Shown here: one piece after another, positions 24,634 through 34,036 of the stretch
How positions within the stretch are numbered: the stretch's first letter is position 1
Layout: each line of letters begins with the position of its first letter
Program-made: the position numbers and the translations under genes
The notes under the pieces: model-generated
The model's input: the letters and a program-made list of their open reading frames with translations, nothing else
Databases searched by the model: none
Told to the model about the DNA's origin: nothing
Assembly (NCBI GenBank): GCA_017621815.1
Contig: JAGASK010000052.1
Span: 268,737 to 332,736 of the forward strand
DNA length: 64,000 bases
Direction: 5' to 3'
DNA from: Lachnospiraceae bacterium
GTDB lineage: Bacteria; Bacillota; Clostridia; Lachnospirales; Lachnospiraceae

Positions 24634-24673
24634 AAAAGCAATCGGACAGGTATCTCCTGCCCGATTGCTTTTA
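24634..24673 (-). terminator. Terminator of the CAP-domain gene
   Basis: A stem of AAGCAATCGG.CAGG with CCTG.CCGATTGCTT around a short loop, followed on the minus strand by TTTTT. It lies just beyond the stop of the CAP gene. Confidence 0.85.
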
Positions 24674-24697
24674 ATAAACATTTCTGTTTTGTACTGA

Positions 24698-25276
24698 TTA
24701 ATAACCAAATTCCTGTGCCCAGTACCATTCACCATTAGCGTTTACGTGAATAGCTATTGCACCTGAAGTAAACTCAGCATCCATAATGTTTGCCTTATGT
24801 GTAGGAGATGCAATCCATGCTGCAACTGCTGCATCTGCACTTGCATAACCCTTTGCAAGGTTTTCACCATACATCAGATTGCTGTTAACGGTCCACCAGT
24901 CGGAACCGTCAGGTCTTGTATGGGAGAATGACTGAGATGCTTCAACAGCTCTGACTGCTGATGCCTGCTCAAGACCTGAATTCCAGGTAAGTGCTCCTAA
25001 ACCTGCTTCCTGTCTTTTAGCATTTGCCATATCAAATGCTGCTTTTGCTGCTGCCTGTGAATCTGCTGTTCCTGATAAAGCATCTGCAAGGCTCACCATT
25101 TCAGGTTCAATATATACAATGCCATCAGCGGGTACTCCTTCTCCTCTTGCTGCTGCCTCTTCTGTCAAAGCCCCATTTTCTTTAACTGCTGTATTGTAGT
25201 ATGCAATGCTTCCCCCTGCAACTGCCAGCACAAGTGCCAGGCTAATCACGATTTTAGTAATTTTGGATTTACTCAT
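24698..25276 (-). CDS. Secreted CAP-domain (SCP/PR1) protein
   Basis: A 192-residue exported protein with an N-terminal hydrophobic signal (about residues 5-27) and a C-terminal CAP domain. The CAP motifs are SFSHTRPDGSDWWTV, MYGENLAKGY, and 'AAWIASPTHKANIMDAEF'. The conserved His and Glu residues of the cavity are kept. Bacterial CAP proteins are found on spores and surfaces but their activity is largely unknown. It is shorter than the YkwD type, with no extra domains. The ATG at 25276 is used because the GTG upstream overlaps the ribosome site. Confidence 0.85.
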   Translation of the reverse strand: MSKSKITKIVISLALVLAVAGGSIAYYNTAVKENGALTEEAAARGEGVPADGIVYIEPEMVSLADALSGTADSQAAAKAAFDMANAKRQEAGLGALTWNSGLEQASAVRAVEASQSFSHTRPDGSDWWTVNSNLMYGENLAKGYASADAAVAAWIASPTHKANIMDAEFTSGAIAIHVNANGEWYWAQEFGY

Positions 25277-25523
25277 AAGATACACGTCCTTTCCTAATTT
25301 TCTCCATTTTAAGGAGATAAATCCATACTAAAGTACTATTTCTATTTATATACTACCACTAAAAAAATAAAAAACAAGTACTAATTTACCATTTTATTTT
25401 TTTTGTGAATTTTTACCCTTTCAGTTCTGTTTTTGCTTGATTTTTCGGGATTTATCTCCATTCCTTAAGGAAATTTTAATCATAATCGTCTTTAATATCC
25501 CAAAATAAAAGTACCAGAACTTC

Positions 25524-26360
25524 TTATTTAACCGCATATTTCCTGAACTGTCCCGGAGTCATTCCCATCTCCTTCTTAAACTGTTCACTTAAATAGTTAC
25601 CATGACAATAACCTGTTTCCTGCGCGATTTCCATAACAGACAATTTCGTCTGTGAAAGGAGAGTACTCACATGCCGCAGCTTCACGTGATTCAAATACTC
25701 CGAATAAGATTTGCCAAGCTGGACATGAAACACCCTTGAAAAATAGGAAGCAGAAAAGTTAACTGCCCGTGCTGTCTCCTCCAGGGATGGATTGCGGTAG
25801 TAATAATTCTCAATATAAGAAATCGCATCCACAATAGGCGGTGTCAGAACTGACTGGCCATGAGTTTCTCCCGCCTCCGCCGTACCTTCTTCCCATACCA
25901 TGGCAAGAATGCGGAAAAGCATTCCCTGAAGAATAAATTCCTTATACGGCCTTTCCTTCCTGTATTCTTCTTCCATATCCGTAAAAAGTGCTTCCACTTT
26001 CATTCGCACTTCCGGGGAAAAGCCAAACACTCTTTTTTCATATAACTCATCATACACCTGCTGCCCCACTTTTTCTATAAAAGGCGCCGCAAACTCCGGT
26101 GAATACTTTATCAGAATCCTGTCATAGGATGAAGGACTTTCTTCCACCGTCCTGTGATAGATAAAAGGCGGCATGAGAGTAACATTTCCTCCATGATAAT
26201 TATATGTTCCGGTTGGCGTAATCGTTCTTCTGTTTCCCGTAAACGAATATCCGATATTATAATGATCATTAGCCATAGCCATATACTGCATTTCATACCC
26301 TTGCGGAAAAATGCCTCTCTCCACGGTTATCTGTTTTCCCTTTGGTAAAGGTGCCGGCAA
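25524..26360 (-). CDS. AraC-family transcriptional regulator
   Basis: A 278-residue regulator with an N-terminal cupin-like domain (residues about 15-150) and two C-terminal helix-turn-helix motifs (PSLEETARAVNFSASYFSRV and LSVMEIAQETGYCHGNYLS). The start appears to be TTG with GAGAGG six bases upstream. It is divergent from the ABC exporter at 26516, separated by about 155 bases, so that exporter is the obvious candidate target. The effector is not apparent. Confidence 0.87.
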   Translation of the reverse strand: MPAPLPKGKQITVERGIFPQGYEMQYMAMANDHYNIGYSFTGNRRTITPTGTYNYHGGNVTLMPPFIYHRTVEESPSSYDRILIKYSPEFAAPFIEKVGQQVYDELYEKRVFGFSPEVRMKVEALFTDMEEEYRKERPYKEFILQGMLFRILAMVWEEGTAEAGETHGQSVLTPPIVDAISYIENYYYRNPSLEETARAVNFSASYFSRVFHVQLGKSYSEYLNHVKLRHVSTLLSQTKLSVMEIAQETGYCHGNYLSEQFKKEMGMTPGQFRKYAVK

Positions 26361-26515
26361 TGTAATCCTCTCCTTTCACTATCCTGTATTAACGCCTTGC
26401 ATATCATATATAATGACATGAAAACTTGGTTTTTTCAATAATCATTATAATATTTTGAATGTTTTCAAAGTTTTTTTGCTTTATACTCATAGACAAATAC
26501 AGGGAGGAATTACTT

Positions 26516-28309
26516 ATGAAAAGGAAAACAAGACGGAAACAAAATCCAGCTGTCCGCACTTTATTATATGCAAAGCCTTACTGGTATTTAATTTTGCTGT
26601 CCACGCTGGCGGGCGTCATTAAACTGACTCTGCCTTTATTGCTGCCTCAGATATTAAAATATTTTACGGATGAGGTTTTGCCTGCCGGAAGCATTTTCAC
26701 CATGGAACAAAAAGTATATGAAATATATAAGTGGCTGTTTATTTTACTGATCAGCTATATCTTTGTTTACATTCCTGCCGCTTTTTTCAGGGAAGCCGGC
26801 TCCCAGGAGGTTTCCAACCGGATTATGCACACTATGCGCTGTCAGCTCTATGAACACCTTCAGAAAATGAGCGCCCGTTTCCATCAGGATAATAAATCCG
26901 GCGCGCTTGTAACCCGTATTAACAGCGATGTTGAGCAGGTACACGGTTTTATCTGGAGCGTTGCCACCAATGTCTGGATAGACTCCATTATCCTGGTTGT
27001 TTATCTGTATCTGATGCTCCGAATCAACCTCCTGCTGACCGTGATATCCTTTATTACGCTGCCTGCTTCCGTTATCGCGACCAAAAAAATCCGCGCTCTT
27101 ATCCGTAAGAGCAGCAGACAGGCGCAAAACGAAATTTCCGACATATCCGGCTACCTGCAGGAACGCATGGCAGGTTACGCCGTTGTAAAACTATTTAATA
27201 TGGAAGAAAGAGAAAAAGAGCAATTCGGAAGTATTTCCCATTCCATTTACCGCTGCAGCCGGAAACGCAACCGTTTTTCCTCCCTTGGCGTGGCTGTTAC
27301 AAGCGCTTTTTCTGAAATTATCAGTTCCATTATCGTATGTATTTCAGCGCTGATTATTCTTAAAGGAGATATGACCATCGGCGATATGATTGTATTTTAC
27401 AGCTATCTGGGATACCTTATTACTCCCCTCCGCCGTTTCGCCGAATTAAATGTTACCTATGCGAGAACTATCGCAGGAATCGAACGCGTTTATGAAATAC
27501 TGGATACACCGCCGGATATTACCGAAAAAGAAAATGCCATCCCCTTAAATCCAAAAGCAGATATGGATATTTCTTTTAATAATGTATTTTTCCGCTATGA
27601 CAGCCAAAGCAATACGCCCAACTTAAACAATATCAGCTTTTCCATTAAAGAGGGAGAAAAAATAGCACTGGTAGGCTCCAGCGGATGCGGCAAAACCACT
27701 ATTGTAAATCTTCTCGCCAGATTTTATGACGCAGATGAAGGTTCCATTGCAGTGGCGGGACATTCCATACAGGATTATACTCTTTCTTCCTTATATAAAC
27801 AAATGGGCATGGTTTTTCAGGACACTATTCTTTTTTCCGGCACCATTGCGGAAAATCTTCTGTATGGAAAACCCGATGCCACAATGGCAGAAATGGAGGC
27901 GGCTGCCAAAGCCGCCAATGCCTATGATTTTATTATGAAAACACCAAACGGCTGGGATACCATGCTGGGTGAAAGAGGCATCGGACTTTCCGGAGGCCAG
28001 AAGCAGCGGCTTTCCATTGCCAGGGTATTTTTAAGAAATCCCCGGCTTCTGATTCTGGATGAAGCCACCAGCGCTCTGGATTCCGAATCCGAACAGCTTG
28101 TTCAGGAAGCCCTTGACAATCTGATGAAAGGAAGAACTTCCATCGTAATTGCCCATCGTCTCTCCACGATTATAAATGTGGATAAGATTATTGTCATGGA
28201 TAAAGGCCGGATAGTGGAAACCGGCAGGCACGAGGAACTTCTTAAAAAGAACGGACGCTATACGGAACTGTATCATATGCAGTTTAAGGATGTAATTTCC
28301 CAATCCTGA
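26516..28309 (+). CDS. ABC exporter, fused membrane and ATPase domains
   Basis: A 597-residue half-transporter of the lipid/multidrug exporter type. Six membrane segments in the first 320 residues are followed by one nucleotide-binding domain with Walker A GSSGCGKTT, signature LSGGQKQR and Walker B LLILDEATSALD, then an H-loop AHRLST. As only one such gene is present it probably works as a homodimer. The AGGGAGGA site before 26516 favours that start over an ATG 19 codons upstream. It ends exactly where the convergent oxidoreductase gene ends. Confidence 0.9.
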   Translation: MKRKTRRKQNPAVRTLLYAKPYWYLILLSTLAGVIKLTLPLLLPQILKYFTDEVLPAGSIFTMEQKVYEIYKWLFILLISYIFVYIPAAFFREAGSQEVSNRIMHTMRCQLYEHLQKMSARFHQDNKSGALVTRINSDVEQVHGFIWSVATNVWIDSIILVVYLYLMLRINLLLTVISFITLPASVIATKKIRALIRKSSRQAQNEISDISGYLQERMAGYAVVKLFNMEEREKEQFGSISHSIYRCSRKRNRFSSLGVAVTSAFSEIISSIIVCISALIILKGDMTIGDMIVFYSYLGYLITPLRRFAELNVTYARTIAGIERVYEILDTPPDITEKENAIPLNPKADMDISFNNVFFRYDSQSNTPNLNNISFSIKEGEKIALVGSSGCGKTTIVNLLARFYDADEGSIAVAGHSIQDYTLSSLYKQMGMVFQDTILFSGTIAENLLYGKPDATMAEMEAAAKAANAYDFIMKTPNGWDTMLGERGIGLSGGQKQRLSIARVFLRNPRLLILDEATSALDSESEQLVQEALDNLMKGRTSIVIAHRLSTIINVDKIIVMDKGRIVETGRHEELLKKNGRYTELYHMQFKDVISQS

Positions 28310-30541
28310 TTACAGAAGAGGATTTTCCGCTTTTGCCTGCAAAATCCGAAATCTTCTGTCCACCTCTTCCTGCAGCTGATTTACAATTTCGCTGTAGGAC
28401 TCCTTCTTAAGATGTCTGGTTCTTCCCATCATGGAGAGCCAGTTTAATACCGGTATTTTCTTTCCGCTCTTAACAGGGTCATAGCTCAATGAAGTTATTC
28501 CCTGCTCCACCTCATAAAGCGGAAAATAGCAGCAATCCACCGCAGCTTCAATGACCTTTCTTTCGGTGGCAGGCTTATCATTCCAGTTTAAAGGACATGC
28601 CGAAAGTGCTTTCACATAAGCCGTGCCTTCAGTTTTTGCATAATATGCTGCTTTTGCTGCCTTTTTCATAAAGTCCGCAGGATTTGATTCTGCTACCGTG
28701 GCAACATAGGGAATTCCTGTTGCCGCCACAATTTGCGGCATGTCCTTATGAAAAAAAGTTTTTCCATACTGCGCCTGTCCCACATGGGATGTGGCGCTTC
28801 TGGCACCTTTGGGGGTAGAATATGACAGCTGATAGCCGGTATTCATATAACCTCCGTTATCATACTCAAATAAAATCAGCCTGTGCCCCCGCAGCGCAGT
28901 TCCAAGTGCAGAGCCCATTCCGATATCCATTCCTCCGTCACCGCTGACCATAATAAAAATAATATCTCCCGGCGGGATTTCTCCTTTTTCCTGTTTTCTG
29001 CGGCATATTTCAGCAAGACCGCTTAAGGTGGCAGCCCCGTTTTGAAATAAATTGTGCAGATAGGGCACTTTAAAACTGGTCCTGGGATAAGCAGTTGTAA
29101 CAATCATTCCGCAGCCTGTCTGAAATAAAAGCACTACTGGGTCTTCAATGGCACGAAGCAGCAGATTCACATTCACAGGTATCCCGCAGCCGGGGCACGC
29201 TCCATGGCCCGGCGCAAGACGCTTAGGCATCGCCGTCGTTTCATTCAGGCTTCCGGTAATGATTTTAACCTTACCGTCTTCATCTTTTCGTGCTTTCGTC
29301 AAACCAAGCCCTGTTTTATCCTGTGTAAGGGGTGCAAAAAAGCTGCCGGAATCTTTCTTTTCCTCTTTATTTCCTTTTGAAACACCATAATAAACAAACT
29401 CAGGCGCATTCCTGTCATCGCCCCACTGAAACATCTTTACAGCATCCTCTGTAAGGAAATCCTTTCCTCCAAGTCCGTAAATCAATGTTTTTACCTGCGC
29501 ATGACAGTTGTATTTCTGAAATGCTGCTCTGGTTTCCAGAGACAGATTTCCGCCGCCTGCCCCATAGCTGTCCTGCCTGTCAGCAGCCAAAACCACCTTT
29601 GCCCCTTTACAGGCTGCCACCAATTCTTTTTCCGGAAAAGGACGCAGCACATGAAGTGTAACCGCACCGCACTTCCTTCCCTTTTCACGCAGTTCATCCA
29701 CTGCTTCCAGAGACGTATCATAGGAAGAACCCAAAAGCAGCAGCAATTCATCGGCATCTTCATTTTGATAGCCTTCCACCTTTCCGTAATACCGCCCGGA
29801 CATCTCCCCATACTGTCCAAACAATTCCGGCAGGAGCTGCTCTGCCTCTTTCATTGCAAGATGCAGCTGATAGCGGTTATTAATCAAATCCGGCTCATTC
29901 ATATAAGAACCTACGGTAACAGGATGTTCAAAATCAAAAAAAGGATAATTTTCTTTTTTGGCTCCTATAAACTCCTTTACTGCTTTGTCATCCTCAAACC
30001 GCAGACATCTGCGTTTCTGATGGCTGGTAAAAAAGCCGTCATAAGCCACCGCCACAGGAAGACACACCTTTTCAGCAAGCTTCAGGGCTATAATGTTAAA
30101 ATCATAAACCTCCTGAACCGAGTGGGCAAACAAAATGGGCCAGCCTGCATTTAACAGAAACATGATATCGCTGTGGTCTCCTTTTATGGATAAAGGACCT
30201 GAAACAGTCCTGCATGCCACGTTCATGACCATGGGATATCTGGTGCCGGACTGAACAGGAAACTGCTCTATAGCATACAAAAGCCCGTTGGCGCTGGTGG
30301 CATTAATGACCCTGCCGCCTCCTACTGATGCCCCATAGCAGATACCTGCGGCACTGTGCTCCCCTTCCGCTGCTATCATAATTAAATCCGTCTTTCCTTC
30401 CGCCCGCATGGCATCCAGATTTTCCGCAATCTGAGTAGAAGGGGTAATGGGATAATAGCCCATCAAGTCATATCCAATCTGACGAATTGCTATTGCTGCC
30501 ATTTCATTACCGCTGGCAAATTCTGTTATTTGTTTTTCCAT
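28310..30541 (-). CDS. 2-oxoacid:ferredoxin oxidoreductase, fused alpha-beta subunits
   Basis: A 743-residue fusion. Residues about 1-350 are the alpha subunit (GYYPITPSTQIAE, ATSANGLLYAIEQF, IKGDHSDIMF). The second part, from about 455, is the thiamine diphosphate-binding beta subunit, with PGHGACPGCGIP, FQTGCGMIV, the cofactor motif SGDGGMDIG and SACPLNW; the cysteines fit its 4Fe-4S cluster. Substrate class (pyruvate, branched-chain or aromatic 2-oxoacids) cannot be fixed here. Its start overlaps the stop of the gamma-delta gene by one base, so both are made together as a ferredoxin-dependent complex. Confidence 0.85.
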   Translation of the reverse strand: MEKQITEFASGNEMAAIAIRQIGYDLMGYYPITPSTQIAENLDAMRAEGKTDLIMIAAEGEHSAAGICYGASVGGGRVINATSANGLLYAIEQFPVQSGTRYPMVMNVACRTVSGPLSIKGDHSDIMFLLNAGWPILFAHSVQEVYDFNIIALKLAEKVCLPVAVAYDGFFTSHQKRRCLRFEDDKAVKEFIGAKKENYPFFDFEHPVTVGSYMNEPDLINNRYQLHLAMKEAEQLLPELFGQYGEMSGRYYGKVEGYQNEDADELLLLLGSSYDTSLEAVDELREKGRKCGAVTLHVLRPFPEKELVAACKGAKVVLAADRQDSYGAGGGNLSLETRAAFQKYNCHAQVKTLIYGLGGKDFLTEDAVKMFQWGDDRNAPEFVYYGVSKGNKEEKKDSGSFFAPLTQDKTGLGLTKARKDEDGKVKIITGSLNETTAMPKRLAPGHGACPGCGIPVNVNLLLRAIEDPVVLLFQTGCGMIVTTAYPRTSFKVPYLHNLFQNGAATLSGLAEICRRKQEKGEIPPGDIIFIMVSGDGGMDIGMGSALGTALRGHRLILFEYDNGGYMNTGYQLSYSTPKGARSATSHVGQAQYGKTFFHKDMPQIVAATGIPYVATVAESNPADFMKKAAKAAYYAKTEGTAYVKALSACPLNWNDKPATERKVIEAAVDCCYFPLYEVEQGITSLSYDPVKSGKKIPVLNWLSMMGRTRHLKKESYSEIVNQLQEEVDRRFRILQAKAENPLL

Positions 30542-31638
30542 TATACCTCTCCTCCTTCCATCCTTCTTTCCGTTAAATATGATTCCGAAGTAATGTAACC
30601 GTCAGCCCCTGCTTCAATATAGTAATCAGGCATCCGCAGTAAGTCCTGATTGGCCATGAAAAAATCCTTATCCGGATGCTCCGCTTCCATTCCCTGTACC
30701 AGGGCATTTACGGGGCATACCTCCACACATCTTAAACAACCCTTGCAGTGATAGTAATCAAGCCCCTTATTCACCATCATTTCTCTGCCCTTATATTCTC
30801 CCTTTGCAAACTGAAATACCATGTCAGGACAGGTGGAATCACATAATCCGCAGTTAATGCATCTTTCTTTGATAAAAACAGGAATATACCCCTGTCTGGA
30901 GGGTGATAAATCCGCCACTACCGTACTTCCGAATCTGGGATTGATGCCGCCTATGGGAGCAGTATCATAACCCCATGCGCTGCTGCCGGATTTTGCCTTG
31001 TCCTTTTCTCCTGTACCCGCACTTATTAATGCCGCTTCTTTATATCCTCTCTCAATGCCCTCCAGATTTCCCTGCAGCGCATCGGGATATTTTTTCCCTA
31101 AAGTATCCCTGCAGATCTGCTTCACATCCTTAAGCCCGGCAAATTCCATTACCTTCGCTATAGCTCCCAGCATGACAACATTGATTCTGGAATGGGTTTC
31201 CATTGCAATTTTCTGCGCCGGAAGCGCGTAACAGTTTCTTATATTTACCGGAATTCTGTTAGTCGTTTTCTGTCCGGCTTCCACGGCAATAATTACATCT
31301 GTATTTTCCCCGCAGCCTTCCCATACACTTTCATCCTTCGTCAGCGCCTGATGAAAAATAACCAGTAAATCAGGATGCACTACCGGAGAGTGAACCCTGA
31401 TTTCCTTATCCTTTCTGCAATACCGGATATAGCCCTTTACCGGTGTTCCCGTTTTTTCCGAGCCATAGCTTGAGAAACTGGCGCTGTTCAAATCCAGATA
31501 TTTAATACCAAGTTCCCCTAACATTTTTCCGCACAGATTTGCTCCGAGTCCCCCTATGCTCTCAAGACGTATTTCATAATATCCGTCTTTTTTATCAAAT
31601 TCTTTTCTCTTGTTTGCAGGCAGTTCCATTTCACCCAT
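30541..31638 (-). CDS. 2-oxoacid:ferredoxin oxidoreductase, fused gamma-delta subunits
   Basis: A 365-residue fusion of the gamma subunit (GGLGANLCGKMLGELG, then VVHPDLLVIFH) and a two-cluster ferredoxin (delta). The ferredoxin cysteines are CINCGLCDSTCP near residue 257 and CKGCLRCVEVCP near 295, all eight present. It passes electrons from the alpha-beta polypeptide to ferredoxin. The rubredoxin gene precedes it on the same strand with 15 bases between, so a rubredoxin may be a partner. Confidence 0.85.
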   Translation of the reverse strand: MGEMELPANKRKEFDKKDGYYEIRLESIGGLGANLCGKMLGELGIKYLDLNSASFSSYGSEKTGTPVKGYIRYCRKDKEIRVHSPVVHPDLLVIFHQALTKDESVWEGCGENTDVIIAVEAGQKTTNRIPVNIRNCYALPAQKIAMETHSRINVVMLGAIAKVMEFAGLKDVKQICRDTLGKKYPDALQGNLEGIERGYKEAALISAGTGEKDKAKSGSSAWGYDTAPIGGINPRFGSTVVADLSPSRQGYIPVFIKERCINCGLCDSTCPDMVFQFAKGEYKGREMMVNKGLDYYHCKGCLRCVEVCPVNALVQGMEAEHPDKDFFMANQDLLRMPDYYIEAGADGYITSESYLTERRMEGGEV

Positions 31639-31652
31639 ATCGTCCCTTCTTT

Positions 31653-31808
31653 CTATTGCTTTTTAAAAAACTGTTTTCCCATTTTGCACAAAGGACAGAT
31701 ATAATCTTCCGGAAGCTCCTCCCATTTTGTTCCGGGCGCAATTCCGTTTTCCGGTTCTCCTGCTTCCTCATCATAAATGTAACCGCATACCTCACAAATA
31801 TATTGCAT
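31653..31808 (-). CDS. Rubredoxin
   Basis: A 51-residue rubredoxin with both iron-binding pairs: CEVCGYIYDEEAGEPENGI and ICPLCKMGKQFF. The ATG at 31808 follows AAGGAG at a spacing of eight; a longer reading adds a basic leader without a ribosome site. It is the first gene of the oxidoreductase operon. Rubredoxins in anaerobes serve as electron carriers to oxygen or peroxide reductases, so the pairing with a 2-oxoacid oxidoreductase suggests an electron shuttle. Confidence 0.92.
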   Translation of the reverse strand: MQYICEVCGYIYDEEAGEPENGIAPGTKWEELPEDYICPLCKMGKQFFKKQ

Positions 31809-31898
31809 CCTTCTTCTCCTTTTCCTACAAATATTCATTCAAAAATAGTATGTTTTTTAAAGCGAAAAATATTCACAGCAGCCGATTTCCATAAAAAA

Positions 31899-31926
31899 AC
31901 AGCCTGAAAAAACAGGCTGTTTTTTT
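31899..31926 (-). terminator. Terminator after the LytTR-ABC operon
   Basis: Stem ACAGCCTG/CAGGCTGT (31899-31906 with 31913-31920) with T-runs on both sides. It lies immediately beyond the ABC permease stop and before the rubredoxin promoter region. Confidence 0.8.
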
Positions 31927-32721
31927 CTATAAATTTCTTTTCTTGTATATAAATACGGTCAGTACTGCCGAAGCAATAATGATTCCGCAGCTAATGCCTG
32001 CCATAAGGCCGTCCATGCTGCCGCTCACAAAAATATCCGCGGCATTGGTAAAATAATAAGGTGTTATATATTTCATTCCTTCTATATCAGGCACAATCCT
32101 GCACATAACATCCATCATATACAGCAGTATGGAAAAACCAAGAGCCGCACCTATCTGTTTCCGTCTGCATACTGCCGAAAGTAAAAAACAGATACTTCCC
32201 ACCTCCAGCTGCATCAAAAGCTGTGCGACGTGATAAATAAAGAATTCCTTTGCAGGAGGCATTTCCCCCATTCCCGCAAAGCCTGCAAATACCCATAAAA
32301 TACAAATAGTATTAAACAGTAAGATCAACACAACTAAAGCGAGATACTTCCGGAAAACAATGTAACCTCTGCCAAAGGGCAGGGTATTTAAAAATTCCAC
32401 CGTATGGCCTTCCTCTTCCTTAGACAGCATCACCGCTCCTGTCATTGCTGAAAACATTGCACCGCCAATGGCAAAAATCAGGGCAATTTCAGTTGCATAA
32501 TAACCTTCCGGCGTTGCAAGGCTGATTTTATCAAAACCAAGCGCTGCTGAGAATGCACCCAGCCCTGAATACATATCCGCCATTTGCTTCACGGTGTCCT
32601 GAAGACCTTTATATAAAAGCAGGCATCCGAAACAGGAAAATCCCACACATACTGCCCAGATTAAAAGAGACTTCAGATTCATCTTTATTTCATGTTTTAA
32701 TAAGGTCATAAATATCCTCAC
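31927..32721 (-). CDS. ABC-2 type transporter permease
   Basis: A 264-residue integral membrane protein with six hydrophobic segments, an ABC-2 permease of the BcrB/NatB-like kind (LLKHEIKMNLKSLLIW at the start, SKEEEGHTVEFLNTLPFGR in the cytoplasmic loop). It probably pairs with the ATPase encoded 15 bases upstream to export a peptide, antibiotic or ion. The LytTR regulator and DUF3021 gene ahead of it form a known type of regulatory module. Confidence 0.85.
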   Translation of the reverse strand: MRIFMTLLKHEIKMNLKSLLIWAVCVGFSCFGCLLLYKGLQDTVKQMADMYSGLGAFSAALGFDKISLATPEGYYATEIALIFAIGGAMFSAMTGAVMLSKEEEGHTVEFLNTLPFGRGYIVFRKYLALVVLILLFNTICILWVFAGFAGMGEMPPAKEFFIYHVAQLLMQLEVGSICFLLSAVCRRKQIGAALGFSILLYMMDVMCRIVPDIEGMKYITPYYFTNAADIFVSGSMDGLMAGISCGIIIASAVLTVFIYKKRNL

Positions 32722-32736
32722 TTTCTTCCATAATAT

Positions 32737-33579
32737 TTATTGTTCATAATAGTGCATAAAAAGCTCATCCAGGGAAGGCTCTTCTATTAATACATCCTCA
32801 AATTCCATTCCCTCCAGCTTATGAATCAATTCCTTCATATCCCCGGTATAGGAAAATTCTCTTTCGCCTCCCTGCTGCCATATTTTAATCCGCCTGAGAT
32901 TTGATTTTGACAGATTTTCCACGGAATCTGTTCTGATTATTTTTCCTTCCCTGATTATGGCTGCATTTTTGCAATAGCGCTTCACCTCCGAAAGCACATG
33001 GGAAGATAAAAAGCAAGTGGTTCCCTGCCTGTTATATTCCAGAATCAGCTTGAAAAAGGCTTCCTGCATCAGGGGATCCAGCCCGGAGGTGGGCTCATCT
33101 AAAATAAGCAGCTTTGGCTTATGCTGCATGGCACATATAATACTTACCTTTTTTCTGTTTCCGAGAGAAAGCTCCTCTATCTTTTTTTCTTTATTTACTT
33201 CCAACAGGTCACAGATTCTTTCCGCTTCTTCCCTGCAGTCCGTCTCCCTGGCATCAGCGGCAAAACGTATTACTTCTTTTGCTTTCATGGAAGGATAAAA
33301 CATAGCTTCCGACGGCATATACCCCACCTTTGCAAGAATTTCTTTCTGCTGTTTTTCCGAATTCATCCGCAGCAGTTTTATTTCTCCCTTCTGAAAATGA
33401 AGCAGGCCCAGCATGCTTCGTATAGTGGTAGACTTTCCTGCCCCGTTAGGTCCGAGAAATCCAAAAATATCACCTTCCTCAACGCAAAGAGAAATATTTT
33501 CCACGCCTCTGTTTTTCCCGTAGGTTTTTGTAAGCCCCTGAATTTCTATTGCATATTTTTTATCTGTCTTCTTCTCCAT
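32737..33579 (-). CDS. ABC transporter ATP-binding protein
   Basis: A 280-residue ATPase subunit with Walker A GPNGAGKST near residue 43, signature LSLGNRKKVS near 138 and Walker B LLILDEPTSGLDP. The signature LSLGN departs from LSGGQ, as is common in drug-type ABC-2 ATPases. A C-terminal extension follows. Its start overlaps the end of the DUF3021 gene by 20 bases, which suggests coupled translation. Confidence 0.88.
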   Translation of the reverse strand: MEKKTDKKYAIEIQGLTKTYGKNRGVENISLCVEEGDIFGFLGPNGAGKSTTIRSMLGLLHFQKGEIKLLRMNSEKQQKEILAKVGYMPSEAMFYPSMKAKEVIRFAADARETDCREEAERICDLLEVNKEKKIEELSLGNRKKVSIICAMQHKPKLLILDEPTSGLDPLMQEAFFKLILEYNRQGTTCFLSSHVLSEVKRYCKNAAIIREGKIIRTDSVENLSKSNLRRIKIWQQGGEREFSYTGDMKELIHKLEGMEFEDVLIEEPSLDELFMHYYEQ

Positions 33580-34036
33580 GGGGTTCTCCTTTCTTAAATT
33601 CCGCCAGCATTCTGTTAAGCTTATCCGTGTCAGCCGCCCGCTTCATCTTGTTAATCAGATATACACACCAATACATAAACAATGTAAACAGAAAATATAA
33701 GCATGTTACCTCAATTTTCCTGTCAAACCAGCCAAGTAAAAAGGAAAATGCCGCATACAAAATACTGCATAAGGTTATGGAAATAATTTCTCTTTTTCCA
33801 AGCTTCTCCGCTTCATCAAAATTGTGAAGTACATAAATCTGCAGATACCCCATGAAATACGCTGCAAGAATCATTTCACACATATGAAGAATACTTGCAA
33901 AATAAGTTTTTTGACAAATGAGATAGATGCAGTAAAAGGTAAGTATACCGTAAAAGTACAAACAAGCCTTATATTCTATGGTAATTTCAATGCCCAAGTA
34001 TTTTTTAAAGCCTTTTATGAATTTACTCATCTTCAT
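33560..34036 (-). CDS. DUF3021 family membrane protein
   Basis: A 158-residue protein with four hydrophobic helices and a charged C-terminus, matching the DUF3021 family. These small membrane proteins are regularly encoded with an uncoupled LytTR regulator and act on its activity in some streptococcal systems (LytTR regulatory systems). Its start overlaps the end of the LytTR gene by 14 bases and its end overlaps the ATPase start by 20. Confidence 0.75.
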   Translation of the reverse strand: MKMSKFIKGFKKYLGIEITIEYKACLYFYGILTFYCIYLICQKTYFASILHMCEMILAAYFMGYLQIYVLHNFDEAEKLGKREIISITLCSILYAAFSFLLGWFDRKIEVTCLYFLFTLFMYWCVYLINKMKRAADTDKLNRMLAEFKKGEPHGEEDR

